DNA of 16,697 nt, taken from NCBI GenBank assembly GCA_036339995.1, contig JAYYZW010000107.1, positions 1-16,697 of the forward strand. The letters are read 5' to 3'. The stretch comes from JAYYZW01 sp036339995 (lineage in GTDB: Bacteria > Pseudomonadota > Gammaproteobacteria > Ga0077536). Numbering within the stretch: the stretch's first letter is position 1; each line of letters opens with the position of its first letter. This document shows, piece after piece, positions 7,466 to 15,291 of the stretch. Made by a program: the position numbers and the translations under genes. Under the pieces are notes generated by a model, which was not told the origin of the DNA, searched no databases, and saw only the letters and a list, made by a program, of their open reading frames with translations.

Positions 7466-8611
7466 ATGAACGCCTATCTTTCTCCCTGGATGACCTCAGA
7501 CCATGAGATCTACCGCGACACCGTGCGAAAATTCATCACGGCGGAATTCGTACCGGAGCGCGAGCGCTGGATCGAGCAGGGCTATCTGGAGCCCGAGTAC
7601 TGGACGCGAGCGGGCGAGGTTGGCCTGTTGTGTCCAGACGTGCCGGCGGAATACGGCGGCGGCGGCGGTGATTTCGGCTTCGATGCGATTACCTCCGAGG
7701 AACTGCAACGCGCGTGCATCTCGAGCTTTGGTAACAGTATCCAGAGCATCGTCGGACATTATCTCGTGCGGTATGGAACCGAAGAACAGAAGCACCAATG
7801 GCTGCCGCGGATGGCGACCGGCGAGATCATCACGGCCGTCGCTATGACCGAGCCTGGTACGGGATCAGACCTGCAGGCGGTCAAGACGCGTGCCATCCGG
7901 GACGGCGATGAATACCTGCTGAGTGGCGCCAAAACGTTCATTACGAACGGGTACAACGCCAATCTCCTCTGCGTCGTGTGCAAAACCGATCCGAAAGCGC
8001 GCGCCAAAGGGATCTCCATGCTAATGGTCGAGACTGACGAGCTCGAAGGTTTTCGCCGCAATAAGCCGTTGAAAAAAATTGGCATGAAAGGGCAGGACAC
8101 CTGCGAATTGTTCTTCGACGATTGTCGCGTTCCGATCGGTAACATCCTTGGCGGCGAGCAGGGCCAGGGGTTTTATCAATTGATGAACCAGCTCCCGCGT
8201 GAACGCCTGATCATCGCCGCGGGCGCCGTCGCGGCGATGGAAATAGTTGTCGACATCACCGTCGATTACGTCAAGCAACGCAAGGCCTTCGGTCAGACCC
8301 TGATGGATTTTCAGAACACCAAGTTCAAACTGGCCGAACTCAAGACCGAAGCGCGGATCGCACGCGTCTTCCTGGACGACTGCATCGGGAAGTTGAACAG
8401 CGATCAACTCGACAACGAGACCGCATCGATGGCGAAGTGGTGGTGTACCGAGAAGCAGTTCGAAACCGCGCATCAATGTCTGCAACTGCACGGCGGCTAC
8501 GGTTACATGATGGAATATCCCATCGCGCACTATTTCGCCGACAGCCGCGTCAGCATGATCTATGGCGGGTCAAACGAAATCATGAAGGAATTGATTTCCC
8601 GTTCCTTGTAA
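7466..8611 (+). CDS. Acyl-CoA dehydrogenase (long-chain/isovaleryl-like)
   Basis: This 381-residue FAD enzyme should introduce the 2,3 double bond into an acyl-CoA. GGAG precedes the ATG. Landmarks are PAEYGGGGGDFGFD (residues 60-73), AMTEPGTGSDLQAVKT (126-141), the KTFITNG strand (156-162), RKAFGQ (272-277) and LQLHGGYGYMMEYP (339-352). The C-terminal motif is IYGGSNEIMKELI, where MCAD-type enzymes have IYEGT; glycine here is normal for the long-chain acyl-CoA dehydrogenase branch. The catalytic base is then E246 in LPRERLIIAAG. The gene lies within the plus-strand catabolic run, 135 bp after the thiolase and 22 bp before the MatB-like gene. It is not a close duplicate of the dehydrogenase at 948-2120, so two different acyl-CoA oxidations are likely. 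Confidence 0.93.
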   Translation: MNAYLSPWMTSDHEIYRDTVRKFITAEFVPERERWIEQGYLEPEYWTRAGEVGLLCPDVPAEYGGGGGDFGFDAITSEELQRACISSFGNSIQSIVGHYLVRYGTEEQKHQWLPRMATGEIITAVAMTEPGTGSDLQAVKTRAIRDGDEYLLSGAKTFITNGYNANLLCVVCKTDPKARAKGISMLMVETDELEGFRRNKPLKKIGMKGQDTCELFFDDCRVPIGNILGGEQGQGFYQLMNQLPRERLIIAAGAVAAMEIVVDITVDYVKQRKAFGQTLMDFQNTKFKLAELKTEARIARVFLDDCIGKLNSDQLDNETASMAKWWCTEKQFETAHQCLQLHGGYGYMMEYPIAHYFADSRVSMIYGGSNEIMKELISRSL

Positions 8612-8633
8612 AAACCACGGCAATTTCTCGATA

Positions 8634-10166
8634 ATGACGGCGAACGCGAACCTCTTTGCACGGTTCGAAGCCGGATTCGACCGCGACGCCTGTTTCCTGG
8701 AATCGGTACACACTTCGACACATACCTACCGTGATCTCGATCAGTGGTCGGCACGCGCCGCGAATACACTGGTGGAACTCGGGCTGAACCCCGGCGATCG
8801 GGTAAGCGTTATCGCTGAAAAATCGATCGGTCTGCTTTGGCTTTTCCTAGGTTGCCTGCGAGCCGGGTGCGTCTATCATCCGCTCAATCCGGCCTATACC
8901 GAGAACGAATTGTCGTTTTTTCTGACCGACGCCGAACCGCGCCTGGTGATCTGCGATCCCGCGTTGGCGTCGCGCGTCGGCGCGGCATCCATCGATTGCT
9001 CAGAACTCGAACGGGTCCTGACCCTGGACCCTCAAGGGCAGGGGTCGCTGGCGGAGCGTTGGCGCGATGCGGACCCGAATTTCGGCACCGTTGTGTCTTC
9101 CACGGAGGACCTTGCCGCGTTGCTATATTCTTCCGGAACGACGGGCCGCCCCAAGGGTATTCCACTGACTCACGGCAATCTTTATACGAATGCGGTCGAT
9201 CTAATGCAGACTTGGGGGTTTTCTAAATCGGACGTGTTACTCCACGTCTTGCCGATCTACCACGTACACGGCCTGTTCGTCGTGCTCGGACCGGCGCTAC
9301 TGGCCGGCATGCGGGTACGTTTTCTCTCCTGCTTCGACGCAGAGGCAGTCGTTGAGGCGCTACCCGGCGCTACCGTCATGGCCGGCGTTCCGACCTACTA
9401 TAGCCGGCTGTTGCACAGCACGAGCTTCTCCCGGGATACCTGCGACGGTGTGCGCGTTTTCATTTCCGGTTCCGCGCCCTTGAGCGAGGAAACGTTCAGA
9501 CGGTTTCACGAACGTACGGGGCATACGATCCTCGAACGCTACGGGATGACGGAAACCGGCATCAATACCTCCAATCCGCTGTCCGGCGCCCGCAAACCAG
9601 GGTCCGTCGGCCTGCCGCTACCGGGTGTTGCCTTGCGGATTACCGACGATGGCGGCGCGTCGCTTAAGGCGCGTGAAATCGGCAACGTCGAAGTGCAGGG
9701 CGGCAACGTATTCTGCGGATATTGGCGCCTGCCGGAGACGCATACGGAAGCTTTCACGAGCGATGGTTTCTTTCGCACCGGCGACCAGGGCCACCTCGAC
9801 GACGACGGCTATTTGTTTATCGTCGGCCGCAGCAAGGATATGATCATCAGCGGCGGGCTCAACGTATACCCCAAGGAAGTGGAACGTGAGATCGAGTCGT
9901 TTGCCGCGGTCGACGAGGTCGCGGTGTTCGGCGTTCCCCCTGACGATTAAGGAGAAGCCGTCGTTGCCGTTGTCGTCGAGAAGATCGGTTCGCAGTTCCA
10001 TGAAGCCGATGCGATCGGCGCGCTAAAAGTTAATCTAGCCGGATATAAGGTGCCCAAACGCATACTCGTCATCAATGAAATGCCAGTGAACAGTATGGGA
10101 AAGGTGCAGAAATCCCGACTGCGGGATCGCTTCAACGATCTGTTCGGATACCGCACGACTGCTTGA
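8634..10166 (+). pseudogene. MatB-like malonyl/acyl-CoA synthetase interrupted by in-frame TAA
   Basis: The frame spans 510 codons plus a terminal TGA, with one internal stop, TAA at 9948-9950 (codon 439). Up to it the protein is a typical AMP-forming acyl-CoA ligase: YSSGTTGRPKG (residues 165-175), YGMTETG (303-309), RTGDQGHLDDDGYLFIVGRS (381-400). VPTYYSRLL, PLNPAYT and overall length point to malonyl-CoA synthetase MatB, which joins malonate or methylmalonate to CoA using ATP. After the stop the same frame continues perfectly with GEAVVAVVVE, AGYKVPKR and NSMGKVQKSRL, which holds the catalytic lysine (K490). A truncated product would lack that lysine and most of the C-terminal domain, so adenylation would be crippled. 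I see no good in-frame restart after the stop. It sits 22 bp after the dehydrogenase and 19 bp before the next gene. A sequencing error is possible. Confidence 0.88.
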
Positions 10167-10185
10167 GCGGCAGCTGATCAGCACG

Positions 10186-11778
10186 ATGCCCGCGCATCGC
10201 CAAGCGCACTACTACGAGTTGTTTGCCGCCGCCGTCACGGGATTGCTGACACTGGTGTTCTTCATCTTTGTTTCGCTCAAGGATACCTTGCACGGCATCA
10301 GTTCGGACGCGGCCGTCTACGTGTTGATGGCGGATTTCTATTCGCCTTATCGCCCGCACGATTTCACGTTTGCGAACCATCTTTTCGAAACCTATGCATA
10401 TCCACCCCTCTACCCGATGGCCCTTGGGCTCCTCGGGGGCGGCACCACTTCTCCGGCGGCCGACTACGCGATCGGTTCGGTGTTTCTAGCCGCCTCGATG
10501 AGCCTGATTTTCGTCTGGGTCGCGCGCCGCGGAGCCGATTTCGCAACGGCGGCAGTGACGACGTCCGTCGTCGCGCTGAGCCCGGCGGCCCTGTTCGTCG
10601 CGCTCGGCGTGTTCAGTGAGCCGCTTTATCTCGCCTTGTCGTTCGGTGCATTCGTCGCCTTGACCGCCCGTCCGCCCGGTGCCCGGCACTGGCATACGGC
10701 CGCGTTGCTCTTCGGGCTCTCCGCCATAACGCGATCCGTGGGCATCTTCGCGGTCGCGAGCTTCGTGGTGTATTGGCTGTTGCAAACACGCGGCCGCCGC
10801 TTCCGAGGTGCGCCGGTAATCGCCCTGGCGCTTCCGACATGCTGGACCGCGATCAAATGCTGGAAAGGCTGGAAGGCGAGCTATCTCGACTCTTTGTTTA
10901 AAGAAGGCGCGGGCGGCGCACTGACCCATGCGATCGAACAAATCCCCGTCAATTTGGAAGCGCTGTGGTATCACCTGGTGCGAAGCTTCGATTTACTTGG
11001 CGGAACCCATGTCGCTGCCGCACTCGTCCCGCTGTTCGCGCTGGCCGCGTTCACGTTTATTCGGCGTTTGCGCGCAGGCGAACTGGACGCGCTCTACGTC
11101 GGCATCTATCTCGCAGTTATCGTGGTTTGGCCGTACCCGAATCATATGCGCCGATTTGTGCTGATGATCTTGCCTTTCATCATCGCGTATTCGATGTGGG
11201 GCGCGGTCGAATTGGCGCACCGCGGGCGCTTCGCATTGTTGCCGCGGTTGGTGCAGTGGGCAACGGCGGCAGTCATGGTCAGCATCATTGCGCCGAGCAC
11301 GCTGTTCTTCACGGTGCAGATTCAACAATACGCGGGGACGGTGCACGCCGACAAACCGAAAATAGCCGCCTGGTACGGCCGCGACAGCCAGGCGGAATCG
11401 CTCGCGACGGTCGAATTCGGCAGCCGCCTGCTCAACGCCATCGCCGAGGCGGGACCGCATGTGCCGGATGACGCATGCGTGACCTCGACGATGCCCGAGT
11501 TCGTTCAGTTACATGCGCACCGCAAAAGCCTGCGCCCGCCGCGGGCGGGTCCAGAGAACGCAGATATCCTGCTACACGTCGAACACTGCCCCTACGTCCT
11601 CATGCTGCGCGCGGCCCTTTTCCCATCGACGGGTTATGCTTTTTACTACCCGCTGCGCGAGCTGGAGCACCAGTTGGAAGTACTGCACTCAGTGCCGCTG
11701 GACGTGGACGAAGCCGGCAGCGAGCCCTTAGTGATCCTGGCGCGGTTTACGGGCGGTTCGGTGCAAGGTGATAAATAG
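10186..11778 (+). CDS. Polytopic membrane protein, GT-C glycosyltransferase-like
   Basis: This 530-residue inner-membrane protein has roughly ten hydrophobic segments, the first at residues 12-30. The first outer loop carries SSDAAVYVLMAD (39-50), with acidic residues placed as in GT-C glycosyltransferases (ArnT/PMT/DUF2029-like), which use lipid-linked sugar donors on the periplasmic face. The YAYPPLYPMALGLLGG segment and a MRRFVLMILPF stretch also fit this fold. The last ~140 residues are mostly soluble. It starts 19 bp after the ligase's terminal stop and so is probably co-transcribed, yet no other envelope or sugar gene is nearby. The ribosome site is weak. Family assignment is by general architecture, and I cannot name donor or acceptor. 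It could instead be an uncharacterised membrane protein with similar topology. Confidence 0.7.
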   Translation: MPAHRQAHYYELFAAAVTGLLTLVFFIFVSLKDTLHGISSDAAVYVLMADFYSPYRPHDFTFANHLFETYAYPPLYPMALGLLGGGTTSPAADYAIGSVFLAASMSLIFVWVARRGADFATAAVTTSVVALSPAALFVALGVFSEPLYLALSFGAFVALTARPPGARHWHTAALLFGLSAITRSVGIFAVASFVVYWLLQTRGRRFRGAPVIALALPTCWTAIKCWKGWKASYLDSLFKEGAGGALTHAIEQIPVNLEALWYHLVRSFDLLGGTHVAAALVPLFALAAFTFIRRLRAGELDALYVGIYLAVIVVWPYPNHMRRFVLMILPFIIAYSMWGAVELAHRGRFALLPRLVQWATAAVMVSIIAPSTLFFTVQIQQYAGTVHADKPKIAAWYGRDSQAESLATVEFGSRLLNAIAEAGPHVPDDACVTSTMPEFVQLHAHRKSLRPPRAGPENADILLHVEHCPYVLMLRAALFPSTGYAFYYPLRELEHQLEVLHSVPLDVDEAGSEPLVILARFTGGSVQGDK

Positions 11779-11792
11779 GATGCGGGACATTG

Positions 11793-11870
11793 TTCGCCCG
11801 CAAGCGGGCTCCTACGGTGCCGAGGTGATACCGCGGAACCCTGTGTCGCAGGAGCCCGCTTGCGGGCGAA
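11793..11870. repeat. Paired inverted REP-type repeat (copy 3 of 3)
   Basis: The inverted arms are 11793-11815 and 11848-11870, starting 15 bp after the stop of the membrane-protein gene. The left arm is identical to that of copy 1 at 2164-2186; the right arm differs from the exact inverse at one base (GCAGGAG instead of GTAGGAG). The arms can form one large or two small hairpins at the end of the plus-strand run, where an element limiting read-through or protecting the mRNA 3' end would fit. Confidence 0.85.
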
Positions 11871-11954
11871 TAGAGTGATCAGATTCTCTCGCGAAATCGT
11901 CATGCTCGTCATTCTTGCAATAAGCGGAACAAATCTCGCGCGGCGTCGGCCGAG

Positions 11955-11983
11955 CGTTTAGCCAGCGCGAAAATCACTATAAT
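11955..11983 (+). promoter_or_regulatory. Candidate sigma-70 promoter for the MaoC-CitE unit
   Basis: A perfect TATAAT lies at 11978-11983, 36 bp upstream of the MaoC ATG. With 17-bp spacing the -35 hexamer would be CGTTTA at 11955-11960, a poor match to TTGACA, so the promoter may be weak or activator-dependent. Its place after the REP-type repeat supports a new transcription unit starting here. The ribosome site AGGGGGA follows at about 12009. Confidence 0.45.
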
Positions 11984-12019
11984 GTCCGTCCCATTGCAGG
12001 GTAACTTCAGGGGGAAACC

Positions 12020-12478
12020 ATGCCAGGGCTTTATTACGAGGAATTCAGTGTCGGACAGAAGTTCGACCACGCCATACGCAGGACAGTCACCGAAACCGAT
12101 AACATCCTCTTCACGACGATGACGCACAATCCCGCGCGACTGCATCTGGACGAGGAGTACTGCCGCGAGCACACCGAGTTCGGTCAACGGATCGTCAATA
12201 GCTGCTTCACGCTCGCCCTCATGGTCGGTGTATCGGTGTACGACACGACGCTCGGCACCACTGTCGCCAATCTCGGCTGGGACGAAGTCCGATTTCCGCG
12301 GCCGGTTTTCCACGGCGACACACTGCGGGCCGAGTCCGAGGTGCTCGAAATGAGGGACAGCAAGTCCCGACCCGACAACGGCATCGTCATCTTCGCCCAC
12401 CGGGCGTACAACCAGAAAGATGAACTCGTGGCCGAATGCAAGCGTTCGGCGCTGATGTTGAGGAAACCCACCGGATGA
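12020..12478 (+). CDS. MaoC-family (hot-dog) enoyl-CoA hydratase
   Basis: This 152-residue single hot-dog-domain protein, with AGGGGGA before its ATG, probably hydrates a 2-enoyl-CoA to a 3-hydroxyacyl-CoA. The hydratase-2 motif region reads MTHNPARLHLDEEY (residues 34-47). H42 is the conserved histidine. The usual aspartate position holds N37 if aligned from H42, a variation I associate with the mesaconyl/itaconyl-CoA hydratase branch. The FGQRIVNSCFTLALMVG segment (54-70) and RFPRPVFHGDTLRAESEV (91-108) are standard family features. Its TGA overlaps the ATG of the CitE-like lyase (ATGA), so the two are translationally coupled and should act consecutively: hydration, then carbon-carbon cleavage. 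The closest functional parallel I know is the Rv2499c-Rv2498c pair. Substrate assignment is inference. Confidence 0.88.
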   Translation: MPGLYYEEFSVGQKFDHAIRRTVTETDNILFTTMTHNPARLHLDEEYCREHTEFGQRIVNSCFTLALMVGVSVYDTTLGTTVANLGWDEVRFPRPVFHGDTLRAESEVLEMRDSKSRPDNGIVIFAHRAYNQKDELVAECKRSALMLRKPTG

Positions 12479-13350
12479 TGCGCTCACTCCTGTTCGTGCC
12501 GGGCGACAGCGAGAAAAAGCTAGCGAAAGCACTCGATCTCGGTGCCGATGGAGTCGTGCTGGATCTCGAAGATTCGGTCGTATCGCACCGCAAGGATCTC
12601 GCGCGGCACATGACCCGCGACTATCTAATGGATCGATCGAAGCGATCCACCCAGCTCTGGGTGCGGATCAATCCGCTCGACAGCGGCGACGTACTCCACG
12701 ACCTCGCTGCCATCGTACCCACCGCACCCGACGGCATCATGCTGCCGAAGGCGGAGTCCCCCCTGGACGTGGAAAAGATATCCAACTTTATCGACGTCCT
12801 TGAGGTCGAACACGGCCTCGAGATCGGAAGTGTCGGCATCATCCCGGTCGCCACGGAAACGCCGACAGCCGTTTTCAACATCGGGGATTATCAATTCGGG
12901 TCGCCGCGGATCCGGGCACTCACCTGGGGCGCGGAAGACCTGAGCGCCGCGATCGGCGCGAGCGACAATCTGGACGAAATCGGAAGCTGGCTGCCGCCGC
13001 ACCAGGTGACGCGCGCCTTGTGCCTGTTCGCCGCCTACGCCGGCGGCGTTCAGGCGATGGATACGGTGATGGCCGATTTTCGCAACGAGGACGGCTTGAA
13101 ACGCGTGTGCAACGAAGCGCGACGCGACGGTTTCACCGGCAAGATCGCCATCCACCCGGCGCAGGTGGCCGTGATCAACGAGGCGTTCTCACCTTCGGCT
13201 GAGGAACTCGCCCACGCGCATGCCGTGATCGACGCCTTTGCTGCCGCGCCCGACGCGGGTACCCTGAGCCTGGACGGCAAAATGATCGACCGGCCGCATC
13301 TCACGCAAGCCGAACGCATCGTCGCACTGGCCGAGATATTGGATCGGTAG
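12475..13350 (+). CDS. CitE-like (HpcH/HpaI) 3-hydroxyacyl-CoA lyase
   Basis: This 291-residue TIM-barrel lyase of the citrate lyase beta/malyl-CoA lyase family should split a 3-hydroxyacyl-CoA such as citramalyl-, beta-methylmalyl- or HMG-CoA into acetyl- or propionyl-CoA plus an oxo-acid. The start at ATG 12475 overlaps the MaoC stop by 4 bp; an ATG directly after it (12478) is an equal alternative. Visible motifs are RSLLFVPGD (residues 3-11), VVLDLEDSV (27-35), LWVRINPL (61-68, with the CoA-binding Arg R64), MLPKAES (89-95), VATETPTAV (125-133, metal ligand E128) and TWGAEDLSAAIG (150-161, metal ligand D155). The C-terminal lid GKMIDRPHLTQAERI is present, with D272 placed to reach a neighbouring subunit's active site as in human CLYBL. 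All key residues are intact. Exact substrate unknown. Confidence 0.9.
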   Translation: MMRSLLFVPGDSEKKLAKALDLGADGVVLDLEDSVVSHRKDLARHMTRDYLMDRSKRSTQLWVRINPLDSGDVLHDLAAIVPTAPDGIMLPKAESPLDVEKISNFIDVLEVEHGLEIGSVGIIPVATETPTAVFNIGDYQFGSPRIRALTWGAEDLSAAIGASDNLDEIGSWLPPHQVTRALCLFAAYAGGVQAMDTVMADFRNEDGLKRVCNEARRDGFTGKIAIHPAQVAVINEAFSPSAEELAHAHAVIDAFAAAPDAGTLSLDGKMIDRPHLTQAERIVALAEILDR

Positions 13351-13468
13351 ATCGTGGTCCGGTAACGGGATTTCGTTTTTATTTCGCACGGTCTACGCCG
13401 TGAATTAATCGAGGCGCGCCGGGAGCGGTACCCCGTTATCACGTCATTAATCACGAGGAGAACGGTTC

Positions 13469-14341
13469 ATGGGTAACTGGTCTGAGCAGAAAAAATTCGT
13501 CACGGTCGATGGCAGCAGGATGGCCTATGTCGAAATGGGGCAGGGTAGGCCGATCGTGTTTCAGCACGGGAACCCGACCTCGTCCTATCTGTGGCGCAAC
13601 ATCATGCCCCAACTCGAGGATCTCGGGCGTTGCCTTGCGATCGATCTGATCGGCATGGGTGATTCCGACAAGCTGCCGGATTCAGGGCCCGAACGATACA
13701 CCTTCAAGGAGCATCGGCATTACTGGGACGGCGCGCTGGACGCCTTGGGCGTCAACGAGGACGTGGTGCTAGTCATTCACGACTGGGGCAGCGCGCTCGG
13801 GTTCGACTGGACACGCCGACACCCACAGGCAGTCGCAGGCGTGTGCTATATGGAGGGTATCGTCAAGCGACTGAGTTGGAGCGATTGGCCCGCCTCGGCG
13901 GTCGATATCTTTCGTACCTTTCGCTCCCCGGCCGGCGAGGAAGTCGTGCTGCAAAAAAATATCTTCGTCGAAAATGTATTACCGGCCGCAATCCTGCGCG
14001 ATCTGAACGACGAAGAGATGGCCGCCTACCGCGCGCCGTTCCTGAACCCGGGCGAGGATCGCAGGCCTACCCTGACCTGGCCGCGGCAAATCCCGCTCGC
14101 CGACGAACCGCCCGAGGTGTGTGAGATCGTCGACGCCTACGGCGCGTTCATGAAGGATTCGGATATTCCGAAACTCTTCATCCAGGCAGACCCGGGCATG
14201 ATCATGAACGGCGCCCCGAGCGACTTCGCCGCCACCTGGAAGAATCAGACCGAAGCCAAAGTGAAAGGCCTGCATTTCATGCAAGAGGATTCGCCGGACG
14301 AGATCGCCGCGGCCATACGCAGCTGGTTGCAGTCGATCTGA
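13469..14341 (+). CDS. Haloalkane dehalogenase, LinB-like (HLD-II)
   Basis: This is a 290-residue alpha/beta hydrolase with strong similarity to LinB: QHGNPTSSYLWRNIMP, DLIGMGDSDKL, RPTLTWPRQIP and QEDSPDEIAAAI are near-identical to my memory of LinB. Such enzymes displace halide from a haloalkane with water, giving the alcohol. Catalytic residues are complete: nucleophile D105 in HDWGSALGF, acid E129 (YMEGI), base H269 (GLHFMQEDSP), and halide-binding N35 and W106. Family length is normal. GAGGAGA gives a good ribosome site. It is 118 bp after the lyase on the same strand, so it could be co-transcribed or separate. No dehydrogenase for a halo-alcohol product is nearby. A role in the acyl-CoA pathway is not evident, and the natural substrate is unknown. 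Confidence 0.93.
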   Translation: MGNWSEQKKFVTVDGSRMAYVEMGQGRPIVFQHGNPTSSYLWRNIMPQLEDLGRCLAIDLIGMGDSDKLPDSGPERYTFKEHRHYWDGALDALGVNEDVVLVIHDWGSALGFDWTRRHPQAVAGVCYMEGIVKRLSWSDWPASAVDIFRTFRSPAGEEVVLQKNIFVENVLPAAILRDLNDEEMAAYRAPFLNPGEDRRPTLTWPRQIPLADEPPEVCEIVDAYGAFMKDSDIPKLFIQADPGMIMNGAPSDFAATWKNQTEAKVKGLHFMQEDSPDEIAAAIRSWLQSI

Positions 14342-14458
14342 ACCGGCCTCTTAATCGATCGCGACACCATGATCTCGCGGCACCCGATCATCGCAGCACC
14401 GGCGATCCCCGATCGCTCGGCATCGGCAAAGCAGACGCCGCCGTAGGCAGGAAACGAC

Positions 14459-15277
14459 ATGAGTTCACACCAGGAAAACGTTCGCAAGATCACGACCCGA
14501 TCCTTGCGGGAGATGAAGCAAGAGGGCGAGAAAATCGCCTGCATCACGGCCTATGACGCCGCTTTCGCCCAGGTCATCGATCGCGCCGGCATGGACGTGA
14601 TCCTGGTCGGCGATTCGCTCGGCATGGTCGTCCAGGGTCGCGCGACGACGATACCGGTGACCGTCGACGAAATCGTTTATCACACGCAACTCGTTGCACG
14701 CGGGTCCGAGCACGTGATGTTGATGGCAGATATGCCGTTTATGAGTTATTCGTCCGCGAGCGACTGTCTGCTGAACGCCGCGCGCTTGATGAAGGAAGGC
14801 GGCGCGGAGATCGTCAAACTCGAATGGGGAGAGCTCGAAATCGATATGGTCGCGCGCCTGACTGAATGCGGCGTACCGGTCTGCGCCCACCTCGGGCTGA
14901 CGCCTCAGGCGATCCACAAATACGGTGGTTACCGCGTACAGGGACGTGAAGAAAAGACTGCGCAGAAGATGAAAACCGATGCGCTCGCGCTGGAAGAAGC
15001 GGGCGCCGACGTGCTCCTGCTCGAATGCGTACCGAGTTCCCTGGCCGCAGAAATTACGCGGGATGCGATGGTCCCGGTGATCGGGATCGGCGCCGGACCC
15101 GATACCGACGGCCAGATCCTGGTGTTGTACGACGTGCTCGATATCGCGCCGGGCAAACGCACGCGCTTTTCCAAAAACTACATGGCCCAAGAAGGCTCTA
15201 TCCACGGCGCGATCGAAATCTATGTCCGCGAAATCAAATCGCAGGAGTTTCCGACGGCCGAATATGCATTCCAGTGA
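14459..15277 (+). CDS. panB: 3-methyl-2-oxobutanoate hydroxymethyltransferase (ketopantoate)
   Basis: This 272-residue PanB makes ketopantoate from 2-oxoisovalerate and 5,10-methylene-tetrahydrofolate, the first committed step of pantothenate and CoA synthesis. Metal ligands and catalytic residues are visible: D52 in LVGDSLGMV, D91 in ADMPFMSY, K120 and E122 in VKLEWG, E189 in LLLECVP, plus AHLGLTPQ and IGIGAGPDTDGQIL. The usual VKLEGG reads VKLEWG (W123), a mild oddity. CAGGAAA precedes the ATG. panC and panD, frequent neighbours, are not in the window. A decayed thioesterase lies directly after the stop. Supply of CoA for the catabolic genes is a tempting link but there is no direct evidence. 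Confidence 0.93.
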   Translation: MSSHQENVRKITTRSLREMKQEGEKIACITAYDAAFAQVIDRAGMDVILVGDSLGMVVQGRATTIPVTVDEIVYHTQLVARGSEHVMLMADMPFMSYSSASDCLLNAARLMKEGGAEIVKLEWGELEIDMVARLTECGVPVCAHLGLTPQAIHKYGGYRVQGREEKTAQKMKTDALALEEAGADVLLLECVPSSLAAEITRDAMVPVIGIGAGPDTDGQILVLYDVLDIAPGKRTRFSKNYMAQEGSIHGAIEIYVREIKSQEFPTAEYAFQ

Positions 15278-15291
15278 CGGGATGAATGCAG

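Noticed and set aside
9951..10166. Independent C-terminal-domain gene after the ligase stop
   Set aside because: GGAG follows the TAA, but no in-frame ATG/GTG/TTG lies at a usable distance; better read as the tail of the interrupted ligase.
13387..13402. CACGG/CCGTG hairpin after the CitE-like gene as a terminator
   Set aside because: Only a 5-bp stem with no T-run after it.
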